NCBI GenBank assembly: GCA_023935145.1
Contig: CM043698.1
Coordinates: 78,481,001-78,545,000 of the forward strand
DNA from: Bretschneidera sinensis
Taxonomy: Eukaryota; Streptophyta; Magnoliopsida; Brassicales; Akaniaceae
Reading direction: 5' to 3'
DNA: 64,000 nucleotides
Part shown: positions 34,202-44,808 of the stretch, piece by piece
Position numbering within the stretch: the first letter of the stretch is position 1
How the letters are laid out: every line of letters begins with the position of its first letter
The notes under the pieces: model-generated
Told to the model about the DNA's origin: nothing
The model's input: the letters and a program-made list of their open reading frames with translations, nothing else
The model's database searches: none
Program-made: the position numbers and the translations under genes

Positions 34202-35066
34202 AAAACCACCTCAAGATGCCCAGGTGGTGATCTTCCAAACACTATTGGGAAACCATCTCAACCGAAACAAAACAAGAATCAAAACCAATCAAAGAAAGAA
34301 CACAAGCAATTGTTATCGAGGTTCGGCAATAGCCTATGTCTTCATGAGTTCCTCCGAACTCTCTGCACTAAATCAATGGTTCTTTACAAATACAGTAACT
34401 CCTCTTCAATAATCTCAAGTTCTTAAAGAACGAAAGAAAGGAGAAAAGAAAGTGATAAGGTCTTGAGTTACCCTGGACTTTTTCCCAAGAAAATTCCACT
34501 TATAAGTCCCCTGAATCCCCAATCTATACTACTCTCTCTCTCTAAACAATCAGCCTCTCTGTAATGAGTCTCTCTTATGTTTAGTATCTTTGCACTTTCA
34601 CACACCATGTGTTCTATTTTACATACATTCACATGTCATCACATGTTATGTCACACACTTGTTGAAATGATTGTCACAATGATTCTTGTTGAGATTAAAG
34701 CTAAGTGACCCTTTATATAGTGCACCACTTCTTGAACCTATCTTGAAGGTCAATCTCCACTCTTAGATCTTGAGGATCAATCAATCATAGCCCTTCATCA
34801 ATCCTAAGTGATCTTATGCGTTTTGATCATGCCTCACGCACCATTTAAGGGTGCTGAAAAATCAAGCATTAGTGTGCCTGGTGTCGCGGCCTAGACTAGG
34901 GCTTACATCCTCCATGTGCTGGGCGCCGCGGTGCCCAAAGCTGAGCAGCGGCACAGCTTGAAGAGGGAGGCTGTTGGACTTGCTGTTGGCCACGGCGCAC
35001 ACCTCCCACCTGATGCTGAATATGCTGAATTTCTTCTCCTGTTTAATACTTAGAAAAATACCAACA
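34196..35066 (-). repeat. COP1 5' LTR
   Basis: 871 bp, counterpart of 16059-16852; starts TATTGG (plus-strand reading) instead of TGTTGG. Confidence 0.85.
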
Positions 35067-35850
35067 GTATTTTTTGACAATATTATAATCTATACCCCAG
35101 ATTAGGAAACTCATCTTCAACATTTTGAAGTGGTATTATAAACTCTGCAACAAAACTTTCTCTTTTCCAAACTCAACAAACGCATCTTTAGGGTAGTTTC
35201 AATGGATTATTTAATTTATGTGGTGTCGACAAACATAATGTCTGTTGATCAATCCAAAATTCAAACAATGGTGTAATGGCCAATTCCCACCACGTTGGAG
35301 GAGTTTAAGGGTTTTTTAGGCCTTATGGGGTGCTATCATAAGTTTATTCGGCATTACGCTACTATCTTCATTCCGTTGACTGACTTGGTGTGCAAAAACA
35401 CTTTCTATGGGGGGATAAACCTCAAAATTCTTTTGACTCTCTCAAGACCACGGTAACTACGACTTTAATATGGCCTTCCTAAAGTTTTCCTAACCATTTG
35501 TACTCGAAACAAATGCATCAACCACAAGGATAACAGCAATTCTATCTCAAAATGCCACCCAATTATATTTTTTAGCAAAACAATTTGCCCTACGATGCAA
35601 AAAGCTTCCATTTATTGCCGTGAAATGCTTGCTATCACAAAAGTAATTTCTAAATGGAGGCAATACCTCATGGGTCAGTGTTTCATCATCCGTACAGACC
35701 AGCAAAGTTTACAGGGACTCATAGAACAGACGATCTAGACCCATGAATAGCAACGTTGGCCGGCCAAACTCTTGAGTTTCTCATATTCCATTATTTATAA
35801 ACTAAGCAAAGAGAATAGAGGTGCAGATGCCCTCTTTCGCCTTTCCACTA
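35067..35850 (+). pseudogene. GYP1 reverse transcriptase C-terminus and RNase H
   Basis: Resumes at the RT catalytic region (FFDNIIIYTPD, the second catalytic Asp reading Asn), then EEFKGFLGLMGCYHKFIRHY (about 35300) and RNase H pieces FVLETNASTTRITAILSQNA (about 35500) and KLSKENRGADALFRLS (35805-35850). Stops and shifts throughout. Confidence 0.85.
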
Positions 35851-37150
35851 GTCAACCTCCTACTTTAATGTCTCTCTATTCTCCTATATTTCACCTACTT
35901 GATGACCTCCACTTACAAAATGCAATTCATCCCCAACTTCTCCACATTCGTTACTTGCTACAAAATGGGCTAACTGTTGCCTCAGGGTATACATCTAGAG
36001 ATAGGTTATTGTACCATGCCAACAGACTTGTCTTGGCGAATGATTCCACTCTGAAGCAAACAACGTTGCATTAATTCAATTATTCCCCTATTGGAGACCA
36101 TTTTGGATTCATCTGCACACTTGCTCACATTTCCTCAAATTTATTTTGGAATTGGATAATGGCCGACATAAAAATTTTGTAGTTGAATGTACTATTTACC
36201 AACAAATTAAACATAAGACAACTTCACTAGTAGGGCTCTTACAACCCTTGCCCATTCCACAACAAGTGTGGGAAGATATTAGTATGGATTTCATCATCGA
36301 CATTTCTAGCTCTAATGGAAAAACTAATAACAAGGTTGTTGTGGATAGACTTATAAAATACATATACTTCTATGCACTTACATCTTCCTTTACATCCATA
36401 AAAATGGCTGCCATATTTATGACTGATATTGCTCAGCTTCATGGTTTGCTAAAAACAATCATGAATGATCACAACCCTATATTCACTAGTGCTTTTTGGC
36501 ATGAGCTGTTTAAACTCAGTGGAACTAGCTTATACCTAAATAATGCGTACCACCTATAGTCTGATAGCAAACCAAGCCTTTCAACCACTGCTTAGAAATG
36601 TACTTGCAACATTTTGTTTGTGACAACCCAATTCAATGGTTAAATTTTTATCTTGGTAGGAATATTGATATAACACTGCACAACACTCATACACCAGAAT
36701 GTCTCCATTCGAGGCCTTTTATAAAAGATAATCTCACGTCATCCTCACCTACTTGAAGGGCTCATCAAATATATAGGTTGTTGATTGTGAATTACATCAT
36801 TGGTATGAATTGTTATCTCATTTAGAAACCAAAATGGAACATGCTCAATTGCGCATGAAGTTGTAAGTGGATAGACAGCACAGTGAAACGGAATTTACGA
36901 AAGGTAATTGGGTTTTCTTGAAAATTCATTCTTATCACCAAACATTTATGGCTAAATACAATTCATTCAAATTGAGTTATTGATTTTATGGTCCATTCAA
37001 GGTTCTTGAACACATCAGACATGTCACTTGTAAGCTTGATTTACCTTCTCAAGCCAAAATACATCTAGTATTTCACGTCTTATTGCTCAAGAAATGTTTA
37101 GGAAATCCTTATGAGCAAGCAGTGCCTTTACCCCAAGATACATCATCCTA
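35851..37150 (+). pseudogene. GYP1 integrase
   Basis: Zinc-finger region near 36080-36220 and core 36146-36560: PIPQQVWEDISMDFIIDI (first Asp), VVVDRLIKYIYFYALTSSFT, IMNDHNPIFTSAFWHELFKL (second Asp), then YLNNAYHL and decayed C-terminal sequence to about 37130. Confidence 0.85.
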
Positions 37151-37169
37151 TTCTCCAGCCTTACATATG

Positions 37170-37340
37170 TTGGGCATCATTGGTACCAGGAGAGTTTAAC
37201 GACACGGCATAATAGCAGACCAAGTTCTAGTTTAGTGGGACGAACGATGAAAAAACATCTTGGGAAGACCTTTGTGATCTCATTCAATGGTTTTCTTCTC
37301 TGAACCTTAAGGACAAGGTTCCTCTCGAATTCCTAGGGAA
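37170..37340 (+). pseudogene. GYP1 chromodomain-like C-terminus
   Basis: DQVLV near 37218, a W at about 37237, then in another frame SWEDLCDLIQWFSSL at about 37260-37305: the chromodomain pattern at the end of chromovirus integrase, with a stop and a frameshift. It assigns GYP1 to chromoviruses. Confidence 0.75.
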
Positions 37341-37714
37341 TGTTAAGACTTAGTCTAATGGCTCGAATCAGGCTGCAACTAAGCAAGGTAATATGGAAAG
37401 CAAGGCTGAGATGGAAGCTGAGCTAATGGCACAAGATACTAGGCATAAATTGTGAGCTGTGAGGTGAATGAATGAGAGTAAATCTAGGTAGTTAGTTATT
37501 TGTGATCAGAATAAATTGAGAAAGAAAAGGCATTTGTGAGTTAGTAAAAAATACTATCTTTATTATTCTTCTTGAATTTTTTTAAGGCTGCTAACCCTCG
37601 AAGTTTAGTGTATTTCCCTGTTGTTACTGCTTTAAATTCCAATAAAGAAATATGAATTCTACTATTCAATTGAGAAATTCCAATTTTGCTATTTCATTTA
37701 TCGTTACTGTTACC
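37341..37714 (+). repeat. GYP1 3' LTR
   Basis: Partner of 4633-4996/13866-13912; keeps an uninterrupted version of the EPRV target. Confidence 0.85.
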
Positions 37715-38120
37715 TAGTGAGCTAAGATTGGGTTTTAAGGGTTGCTAAAATTGTTTATGACTTCCTTAGATTTATGCAACACTGCATTCCTTTAGGGTTT
37801 CTTGTTTTTTTTTTTTTTTTTGTTTTAAACAAAGAACTTAAGATTTTGTTTGGTGAACTAACAAGTGAGTGAAAATATTTTCTCTCTTGGACAAAATTTT
37901 CTCTAAAAATTAGGAGAATTAAATTTACAGGTGCTTTGAGGAAGAAGAGATTTAGTTATTTCGATTTCTTTTTGACGTTTGAATAGAGGAAAATTGGAGT
38001 AATCGTATGTTTGGGATGTGAGAAAGCTAAAGAAAACATTTTCTCTCCTATATGTTTTCACTTCAGAGAGAAAAACTAGGAACCAAGGAACATAAACCCA
38101 AAATGATGCCCCTATTCCAT
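37715..38120. other. no gene seen
   Basis: AT-rich sequence with a poly(T) run at 37807-37820 between GYP1 and COP2. Confidence 0.5.
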
Positions 38121-39228
38121 TGACAGTGCAAACCCAAAAGGATGGGCGAATTGGGTTTTACAAACTTTTACGAATAACAACTAAGTTTTTAAGTACTGGA
38201 AATTAAAGGAGTAAGGAAGAGAAAATGCAAACTCTATTTATAGTTGTTCAAAAATATCGCTATTTCTCCGACCTTACGTCCACTCTTTTTAAAGAACCTC
38301 ATTGAAGTATTTCACTATTAAATATCAAGCAATTTCACGGGTGTTTCCCAAACCATACAATGATATCTTTTAATTAAGGAAGTATACAAAGAAGTATTTA
38401 ACATCTAAATACTCTAAGAGTTACACCAACTATTTCTCTTTATAATGATTGGAATTGAAAGTTTGAATATAAGAGAGATTTTTAATAAATGCTTTGACAA
38501 AGAAAATGATCTCTTTTTCATGTACAAAACTTTAAGAATGGCTCATAAAGATTTTGAAAGCTTTGAAGAGTTATAAATGAGATCAAGAGTGTATTGAATG
38601 ATCAAGAGTTGTTTGTTCAGCTCATTTAAAAGGGGTTTATATAGTCTCAATCTAATATGACAGTTACTCAAAAAGTAAGGCTATTGGGGAGTGGTTTGGA
38701 GCATTTAATTCTCTAAACAGCATTTCAGAATTCAAAATATAGCTATTATTTTTTAATATCTAGTCGACTGGATCATTGTTCAGTTAACTGGATCAAGACA
38801 CCATGTTTCGAGTTTTAACCATTCAGTCGACTGGGTTAAAGGGTTGAACTTTCTGATCCTCATTTAATCGACTGAATTAAATCCTTCAGTGTGATTCAGT
38901 CGACTAAATCATTCATTCAGTCAACTGGATGACCTGAAACAATATTTTTCTATTTCTATTTTGTTTTATAAAAACAAATCCAATCAAATATTTTTTGTTA
39001 AAACATTTTCTAATCAATCTTGAACCATAAGTAAAACTATGTAATCGAGAGGAGATTTACAATTTAAACTAGCTACATATGTGCTTTCAGTCTTGTTCTT
39101 CAATCTTTGTTCCAAGGTTACTGGTTGTCTTTGTTCAAACATCCTTATAGCTCTTAAACACTTAACATATTGGTTAACATAGTTTAATATTGTTTTGTCA
39201 TCATTAAAATCAAGTTAGGGGTCAACAA
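38121..39228 (-). repeat. COP2 3' LTR
   Basis: About 1.1 kb; contains a cluster of CAGTCGACTGAAT-like palindromic motifs at 38760-38935. Confidence 0.8.
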
Positions 39229-39240
39229 TCTCCCATTTTT

Positions 39241-40059
39241 TATGATGACAAAACCATTTTAAGAAAAAAGGCTTTTAAAAACTAAGTGTTAGATTTTTGA
39301 GAAAATTTAGACTGAATCTCCTATGTTTTTGCAATAAAAACCTCCTATAAGTGTTCAAAAACAACATAACCAAGTAGTTTATAGATCATTAAACAAGTAA
39401 GAAGCAAAGCTCCCCCTTAATCTATGCATATAAAGAGCAAACAATTTATATAGTTCATAGTTTTCTAATTTTTTTGCATAGCTTCTATTTTTCTTATTTT
39501 CTTCCTCTCTTTGCCATCATCATAAAAGGGGTCATAAAAGAGCGAAAAAGGCAAGAAAATACCATGGATAGGAAGGTGAATAGGTAACAAACAACCAATC
39601 ATGATATTTACTGCTTTTATAAGCAATATCCAATCATGATATAAACTTCAAATTTCAAACATAAAATATAAATATCAAGAAAATATGATAAGCTCATATC
39701 TGAGAAAATATCCAATAGCTCTTATGTGAAATTCCCAAATATCCAAAAGTCATAAAATATCTAGAAATGCATGAATAAAAATAAAAGTGTGCTTGTAATA
39801 GTTCAAGAGTAAAAAAGAAAGAGATTAGTGCATCCAATCATCTGGTGGATGAGAGGAACTATGTGTATGAAGTCGATCTCGTATCTCACGAAGCTGCTCC
39901 CTTAACTCAACATATTGATTGTGCATCACGGCAAATGAGTTATGAGTATCAGCATGAAAAACCTAAAGATCATCATACACAACTGTCAACCCAACCCTCA
40001 GATCCTTAAGCTTAGCATTAGTACCTCTTGCATGTTGTTCATTGTGACTTGAAGACCAG
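39241..40059 (-). other. COP2 3' untranslated part
   Basis: No gene seen between the env-position ORF and the 3' LTR; AT-rich, decayed. Confidence 0.5.
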
Positions 40060-41155
40060 CTAGGGCATGAAGGATTGCATCTTGAGATCCACCAACAACT
40101 GAGCTCTCTTAACCTTTAATAGGCTGCTCGCCGTGTCCTTTGGAACATCTTGTTCTTTTTCATCTTCACCACTAACATCCTTACTGATTCTGATATTCTT
40201 CCCTAGCTTCGAGACTAGGAAATTATCGCGTATTGCACAACACTTTTTCTTAAGGGTAGAGACATTGATCATATTAGATTGATCAAGATCTTTAGACTCA
40301 TTATCTGGAAGAGGAATTTCATAGTGTTTAAGGATTAAAGTGATGAGCATATTGTAGGGTAAATAACCAGTGTTACTCTCATGACCAACAATCATATTGT
40401 TGAGGATGAAAGGGTAAAGATTATAGGGAGTTTGACTTTTTAGGAAATAGATTAGGAGGATGGATAGCTTGGAGAGGCTGACCTTACTACCTAGTTTAGG
40501 GTTATTGGTCCAATTTAAAATTAAATTCAGAACCCTAGAGTCACAAGGTAGGTCAAGGTATGTGTTATAGGTCTGGATACTGTATTGGTAGTTTCAATTT
40601 CCCTTGACCACTCTACATGCCTTCTCATAGTCAAAATCAATTTGCCACCCATCTTCTACCCATTTTAGTTCGCTAGTAGTCAAATTTAGGATTTTAAATA
40701 AAAGACTAGCATGAACAACCTTTTCCTTACCCATAACCACTATAATAAAGCGATGGGGGTGTGGGTTGTTTCAAATTAGTGTAGAATTGATGAATAAGGC
40801 ATCGGTAAAAATTTTCATGAATCTTTACCAAAGGTGTCCAACGAAGCCTATCAAACAGTGATTGAATGTCGAAATTCCCAAATCTAATTGACCCAAAATT
40901 GACTATTCTACCAGGCATAATTTCTTTGAGCCGAATACTAGTGTCGTACCTTTCCTTAGCGTCGGGATCTTTGAAACTAGACGCATCAACATCATCACAT
41001 GTTGGGTTGCTTTCTTCCTCAATCTTTGCTTTCCATTTTTCTTGTTGAGATACCGCACGCTGTTTTCGAGAAGTGTGATTATCTTCTGCTGAGTAAACTG
41101 TCTTCAAACGTTTCTTTTCAGATATCTTTAAATAGAATGGAGAGAAATGATTCAT
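40060..41155 (-). pseudogene. COP2 env-position ORF, plant-transposon-type domain
   Basis: Downstream of RNase H on the minus strand. First part 41155-40727: MNHFSPFYLKISEKKRLKTV and FDRLRWTPLVKIHENFYRC, then HQFYTNLKQPTP, 142 codons. A stop near 40727 is followed by in-family sequence with frame changes and the second part 40395-40060: GYLPYNMLITLILKHYEIPL. This matches the 'putative plant transposon protein' domain seen in the extra ORFs of SIRE-type elements (family recollection). No membrane segment is seen. Function unknown. Confidence 0.65.
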
Positions 41156-41399
41156 GAAGTAGGGAGAGAGAAGGGGTTTCTGAAACTTGTTTTTGGAAAC
41201 TAATGAGAAACACTGACAAGAAACTAAAAAATAATGGTTTGTAACTGATAAGAAGTGCTTAATTTGCAGTTACATGTGGGATTTGTGGAGAAGTTGAAGA
41301 GATTTTTGAGAGAAGGAATTTTGAAATTGCTGAGTCGTTTCAAAAGATATTTGAAATGACGATTTAATGCCTCATAGGGTATTTATATTTTTGGGAAAC

Positions 41400-41670
41400 T
41401 AGTATACTGAATCATTATCCAGTCGACTTGATTATTAAAAAAATTGAAAATTTTGAATTGCGGGTGTTCAGTCGACTGAATAAGTGACATAAACTTAGGT
41501 GCTTGAAAAACAAGTTCTTTTGGTCGACTATATGGTTTATTCAGTCGATCGTATGAGTTCATTCAGTTGAATGTGTTAAGTATTTAGTCGATTTAAGGAG
41601 AGGTAGGCAATCAATGTCCATTTTTAATGAAGTATTCAGTTGACTTAAAGGATGGTGCAGTCGACTTAAT
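41400..41670 (-). repeat. COP2 internal cluster of GTCGAC-core motifs
   Basis: At least seven short motifs like ttcagtcgactgaat and gcagtcgacttaat between RNase H and the env-position ORF, the same motif family as in the LTRs. Confidence 0.75.
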
Positions 41671-41757
41671 CATGGCTTTCACAGAAAAAGTTTGAACTCT
41701 AGTTCAGAAAAATTGCAAGCTTAAGTTACTTTAATACATTTTTTAGTGTGGGTAACA

Positions 41758-42380
41758 TCAAATGAGAGTTAATGCCCATTCACTCAATGGCATAGATGCA
41801 AATGACGAATGAAAATGCAATAAAACATATAAACATTCAAAGTTGTTCAAGCCCATTAGCATTCTAATTATGCAAAAATTATCTTCATTTAAGGGTTTGG
41901 TAAGGAAATCAACAAGTTGATTTTGTGTAGGAATGAATTCAAGTTTGATATCACATTTTTTAGCATGATTTCTTATAAAGTAATGTCTAATCTCAATGTG
42001 TTTGATTCTAGAATGTTGAATTGGATTTTTGGTAAGATTGATAACACTAGTATTATCACATAAAATTGGATTATTTTCAAAACACATGCCATAGTCTTCT
42101 AGTTGTAGTTTTATCCATAAAACTTGTATACAACAACTACCGATGACCACATATTCCGCTTCGGTGATTGATAATGCAACTGAAATTTGTTTATTAGAAA
42201 ACCAAGAACTTAACATAGCAACCAGAAATTGGCATGTATCACTAATATTTTTTTTATCAATCCTACAACCAGCAAAATCAACATCCAAGTACCCAACTAG
42301 CTCAAAAGATGATTTTCTTGAATACCATAATCCTAGATTTTGAGTACCATTCAAATACCTTAAAATTCTTTTAACAAAAA
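41758..42380 (-). CDS. COP2 RNase H
   Basis: 198 open codons on the minus strand: SFELVGYLDVDFAGCRIDKK (first Asp), TEAEYVVIGSCCIQVLWIKL (Glu) and LCDNTSVINLTKNPIQHSRI (Asp), then HIEIRHYFIRNH and TQNQLVDFLTKPLNEDNF. Very close to the SIRE RNase H. The three catalytic acids appear kept. Upstream it joins RT in another frame. Confidence 0.88.
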
Positions 42381-42990
42381 CAATATGAGATTCCTTAGGA
42401 TTAGCTTAGAATCTTGCACACAGGCACACACTAAACTTTATATTGTGTCTACTAGTAGTTAAATATAGCAAAACTCTTATCATGCTTCTATAATTCTTAG
42501 TATCTACACATTTACCTTATTCATCCAAGTCAAACTTTGTAGATGTGCTCATAGGAATGCCAATTGGTTTTGAATTCTCCACCACAAACCTTTTTAGCAA
42601 GTATTTTGTGTACTTTGATTGGTTGATGAAAATCCCTCATTTTGTTTGCTTGATTTGAAGCCCAATGAAGTAGTTGAGCTTTTTCATCATGCTCATCTCA
42701 AACTCACATTGCATACACTTAGCAAAATCTTGACACATGGACTCATTAGAAGCACCAAATATGATATCATCAACATATATTTGAACTAAAAGAGTGTCAT
42801 TCTTATGAGTTTTTGTAAAAAAAAAAAAAGTTAGTGTTTATTTTTCCTCTTGAAAAACCATTTTCAAGTAAAAGATTACTTAACCTTTCTCTTGGAGCTT
42901 GTTTCAACCCATAAAAAGCTTTAGAAAGTTTATAGACATGTATTTGGAAAGTTATGATCTTCAAATCCAAGAGGTTGTTCTACATAGACC
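42381..42990 (-). pseudogene. COP2 reverse transcriptase C-terminal half
   Basis: YVDDI at 42777-42763 with IIFGASNESMCQDFAKCMQC, then MMKKLNYFIGLQIKQTK and the thumb. The phrase EDVYVEQP-like and GFEDH near 42980-42950 begins the palm. The RT N-terminus is missing. Stops near 42660, 42520 and 42405. Confidence 0.8.
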
Positions 42991-42999
42991 TCTTCTTCA

Positions 43000-43612
43000 A
43001 TAAAGCTCTTTAGCTTCCATAATTACTGTCTTCTTAGCTTTCCAAGTTAATTAGTGGCATAGATCTAAGAATTTTCCTTGTCAACTCAAATTTTCAATGT
43101 TTCTACCAAGAAGCTTTAAACCATTAATAATATCAGTGAAACGCGAATATATTTCTAAGATGGTTTCGGCAGGGGACATCTTAAAAGATTTATATTCGAA
43201 CACTAGCATATAAAATTTTGATTTTTTTTAACTTCACTAGTGTCTTTATATGTCACTTCAAGTTTGTCCTAAATTTATTTTGCCAAAACACATGCCGAAA
43301 TTTTTTTGTATTCATTTAAATCTAAAGCACAATGAAGAATAGTCGTAGTTATACAATTTAAAGGCATTATTCTAGAATCCTCATCATCATATTCTAATTT
43401 TAGCTTAGGCAAAGTAGCCGTAGTTTCACCAACTGTCACTCTTTTTGTAGGAATCTTGGATTCTTTTTCAATGATTCTCTATAAATTATAATCTTGGCCT
43501 TCTACAAAGATTATCATCTAATTTTTCAATAATAATAATTTGTGTCATTGAACAAATGAGGCTTAATATAAGAGTGACCTTCAGAGTAACTATTATTTGC
43601 CATAAGTTCTAC
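43000..43612 (-). pseudogene. COP2 gag remnant joined to RT
   Basis: Begins MANNSYSEGHSYIKPHLFND at about 43602, the typical SIRE gag start, and decays within 500 bp. It is followed near 43000 directly by RT sequence, so about 2.5-3 kb (gag end, protease, integrase) has been deleted. Confidence 0.75.
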
Positions 43613-43659
43613 TCAAAGTATTTTAAGCCAAATTTGGAGAACATAACTCTAATACCAAT

Positions 43660-44808
43660 TGTAAACCAAGGTGCAAACCCCTAGGGGGTGAATTGGGTTT
43701 TAATTTTTTTTTGCAATTAACAACTAAGTTTTTAAGCAGTTTATAAAATCAAGCAAGAACAACAAGTATTATGGTGCTGGAAATTAAAGGAGTAAGGAAG
43801 TAAAAATAAAAATTTCATTTATAGTGGTTCGACAATATTGGTATTTCAACGACCTTACGTCAACTCTCTTCAAAGAACATCAATAAAGTTTTTCACTATC
43901 AAATAGTCAAACAACTTCACGGATGTGGTCCAAATCATACAATGATCTCTTCCATTTAAGAAAGTCTACAAGGAAGTGTTTAACACCTAAATACTCTAAG
44001 AGTTAACAAACTCTTTCTTTTTACAATGATTAGAATTGAAAGTTTGAATACAAAAAAATTTGCAATAAATGCTTTTACAAAAAAGATAATCTCTCTTTCA
44101 AGTACAAAGCTTTAAGAATGGATCATAAAGGATTTTGAAAGCTTTGAAGAGTTAAAAATGAGATCAAAAGTGTATTGAATGATCAAGAGTTGTTCGTTCA
44201 GCTCATTTAAAAGGGGTTTATATAGTCTTAACCCAATATGGCAGTTACTCACAAAGTAAGGATGTTGGGGAGTGGTTTGGAGCATTTAATGCTCTAAATG
44301 ATGTTTCAGAATTCAAAATATAGTCGTTATGTTCGAGTATCCAGTCGATTGGATCATTGTTTAGCCGACTGGATCAAGATACCCTGTTTTGGGTTTTAAC
44401 CATTCAGTCGTCTGGGTCATAGGGTTAAACTCTCTAACCCTCATTCAGCCGACTGAATTAAATCCTTTAGTGTGATTCAGTCGATTGATTTCACTCAGTC
44501 GACTATATAATCTAAAACAATTTTTTTTCTGTTTCTATTTTGTTTTATAAAAAACAAATCTAGTCAAACACATTTTTTGTTGAAACATTTTGTGATTAAT
44601 CTTAAGCCATAAGTAAAGTTATGTAATTGAGAAGAGATTTACAATTTAAACTAGCTACCTATATGCTTCTAGTCTTGTTCTTCTATCTTGTTCCAAGGTT
44701 ACTGGTTGTATTTGTTCAAACATATTTGCAGCTCTTAAACACTTAACATATTGGTTAGCACAATTCAATATTGTTTTGTCATCATTAAAATTAAGTTAGG
44801 GGTCAACA
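43660..44808 (-). repeat. COP2 5' LTR
   Basis: 1149 bp, TGTAAACC...GTCAACA as read on the plus strand. GTCGAC-core motifs at 44340-44510. Confidence 0.85.

Larger units (their letters stand above)
16059..35066 (-). mobile_element. COP1: Ty1/copia LTR retrotransposon, minus strand, interrupted
   Basis: LTRs TGTTGG...CCAACA at 16059-16852 and 34196-35066; exact 5-bp target duplication gtatt at 16054-16058 and 35067-35071. Primer site TGGTATCAGAGC (tRNA-iMet) on the minus strand at 34194-34183. Domain order on the minus strand is gag, protease/GAG-pre-integrase, integrase, RT, RNase H, as in copia. Net length is about 5.6 kb after removing LTR-L copy 1. Stops, shifts and a deletion in RT make it dead. 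Tnt1-like by general resemblance. Confidence 0.92.
4633..37714 (+). mobile_element. GYP1: Ty3 chromovirus LTR retrotransposon, interrupted by nested insertions
   Basis: Two related LTRs (4633-4996 plus 13866-13912, and 37341-37714) begin TGTTA and flank gag, protease, RT, RNase H, integrase and a chromodomain-like end, in the normal plus-strand order. Net of insertions the element is about 5 kb. It is riddled with stops and shifts, so it is dead. Its 5' LTR was hit by the EPRV and its RT by COP1. Flanking five-mers (ttatg, and ctagt or tagtg) do not match cleanly, so the target duplication is either eroded or lost. Confidence 0.85.
38121..44808 (-). mobile_element. COP2: SIRE-like copia element, minus strand, internally deleted
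   Basis: LTRs at about 38121-39228 and 43660-44808 (share ggaaattaaaggagtaagga, accttacgtc, ttaggggtcaaca). Primer site on the minus strand next to 43660 (TGGTATTAGAG). Purine-rich tract AAAATGGGAGAT before the 3' LTR, on the minus strand at 39229-39240. Gag start, RT end, RNase H and an env-position ORF remain; the rest of gag, protease and integrase are deleted. The left boundary is uncertain by a few tens of bases, and no matching target duplication was found. Confidence 0.85.
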
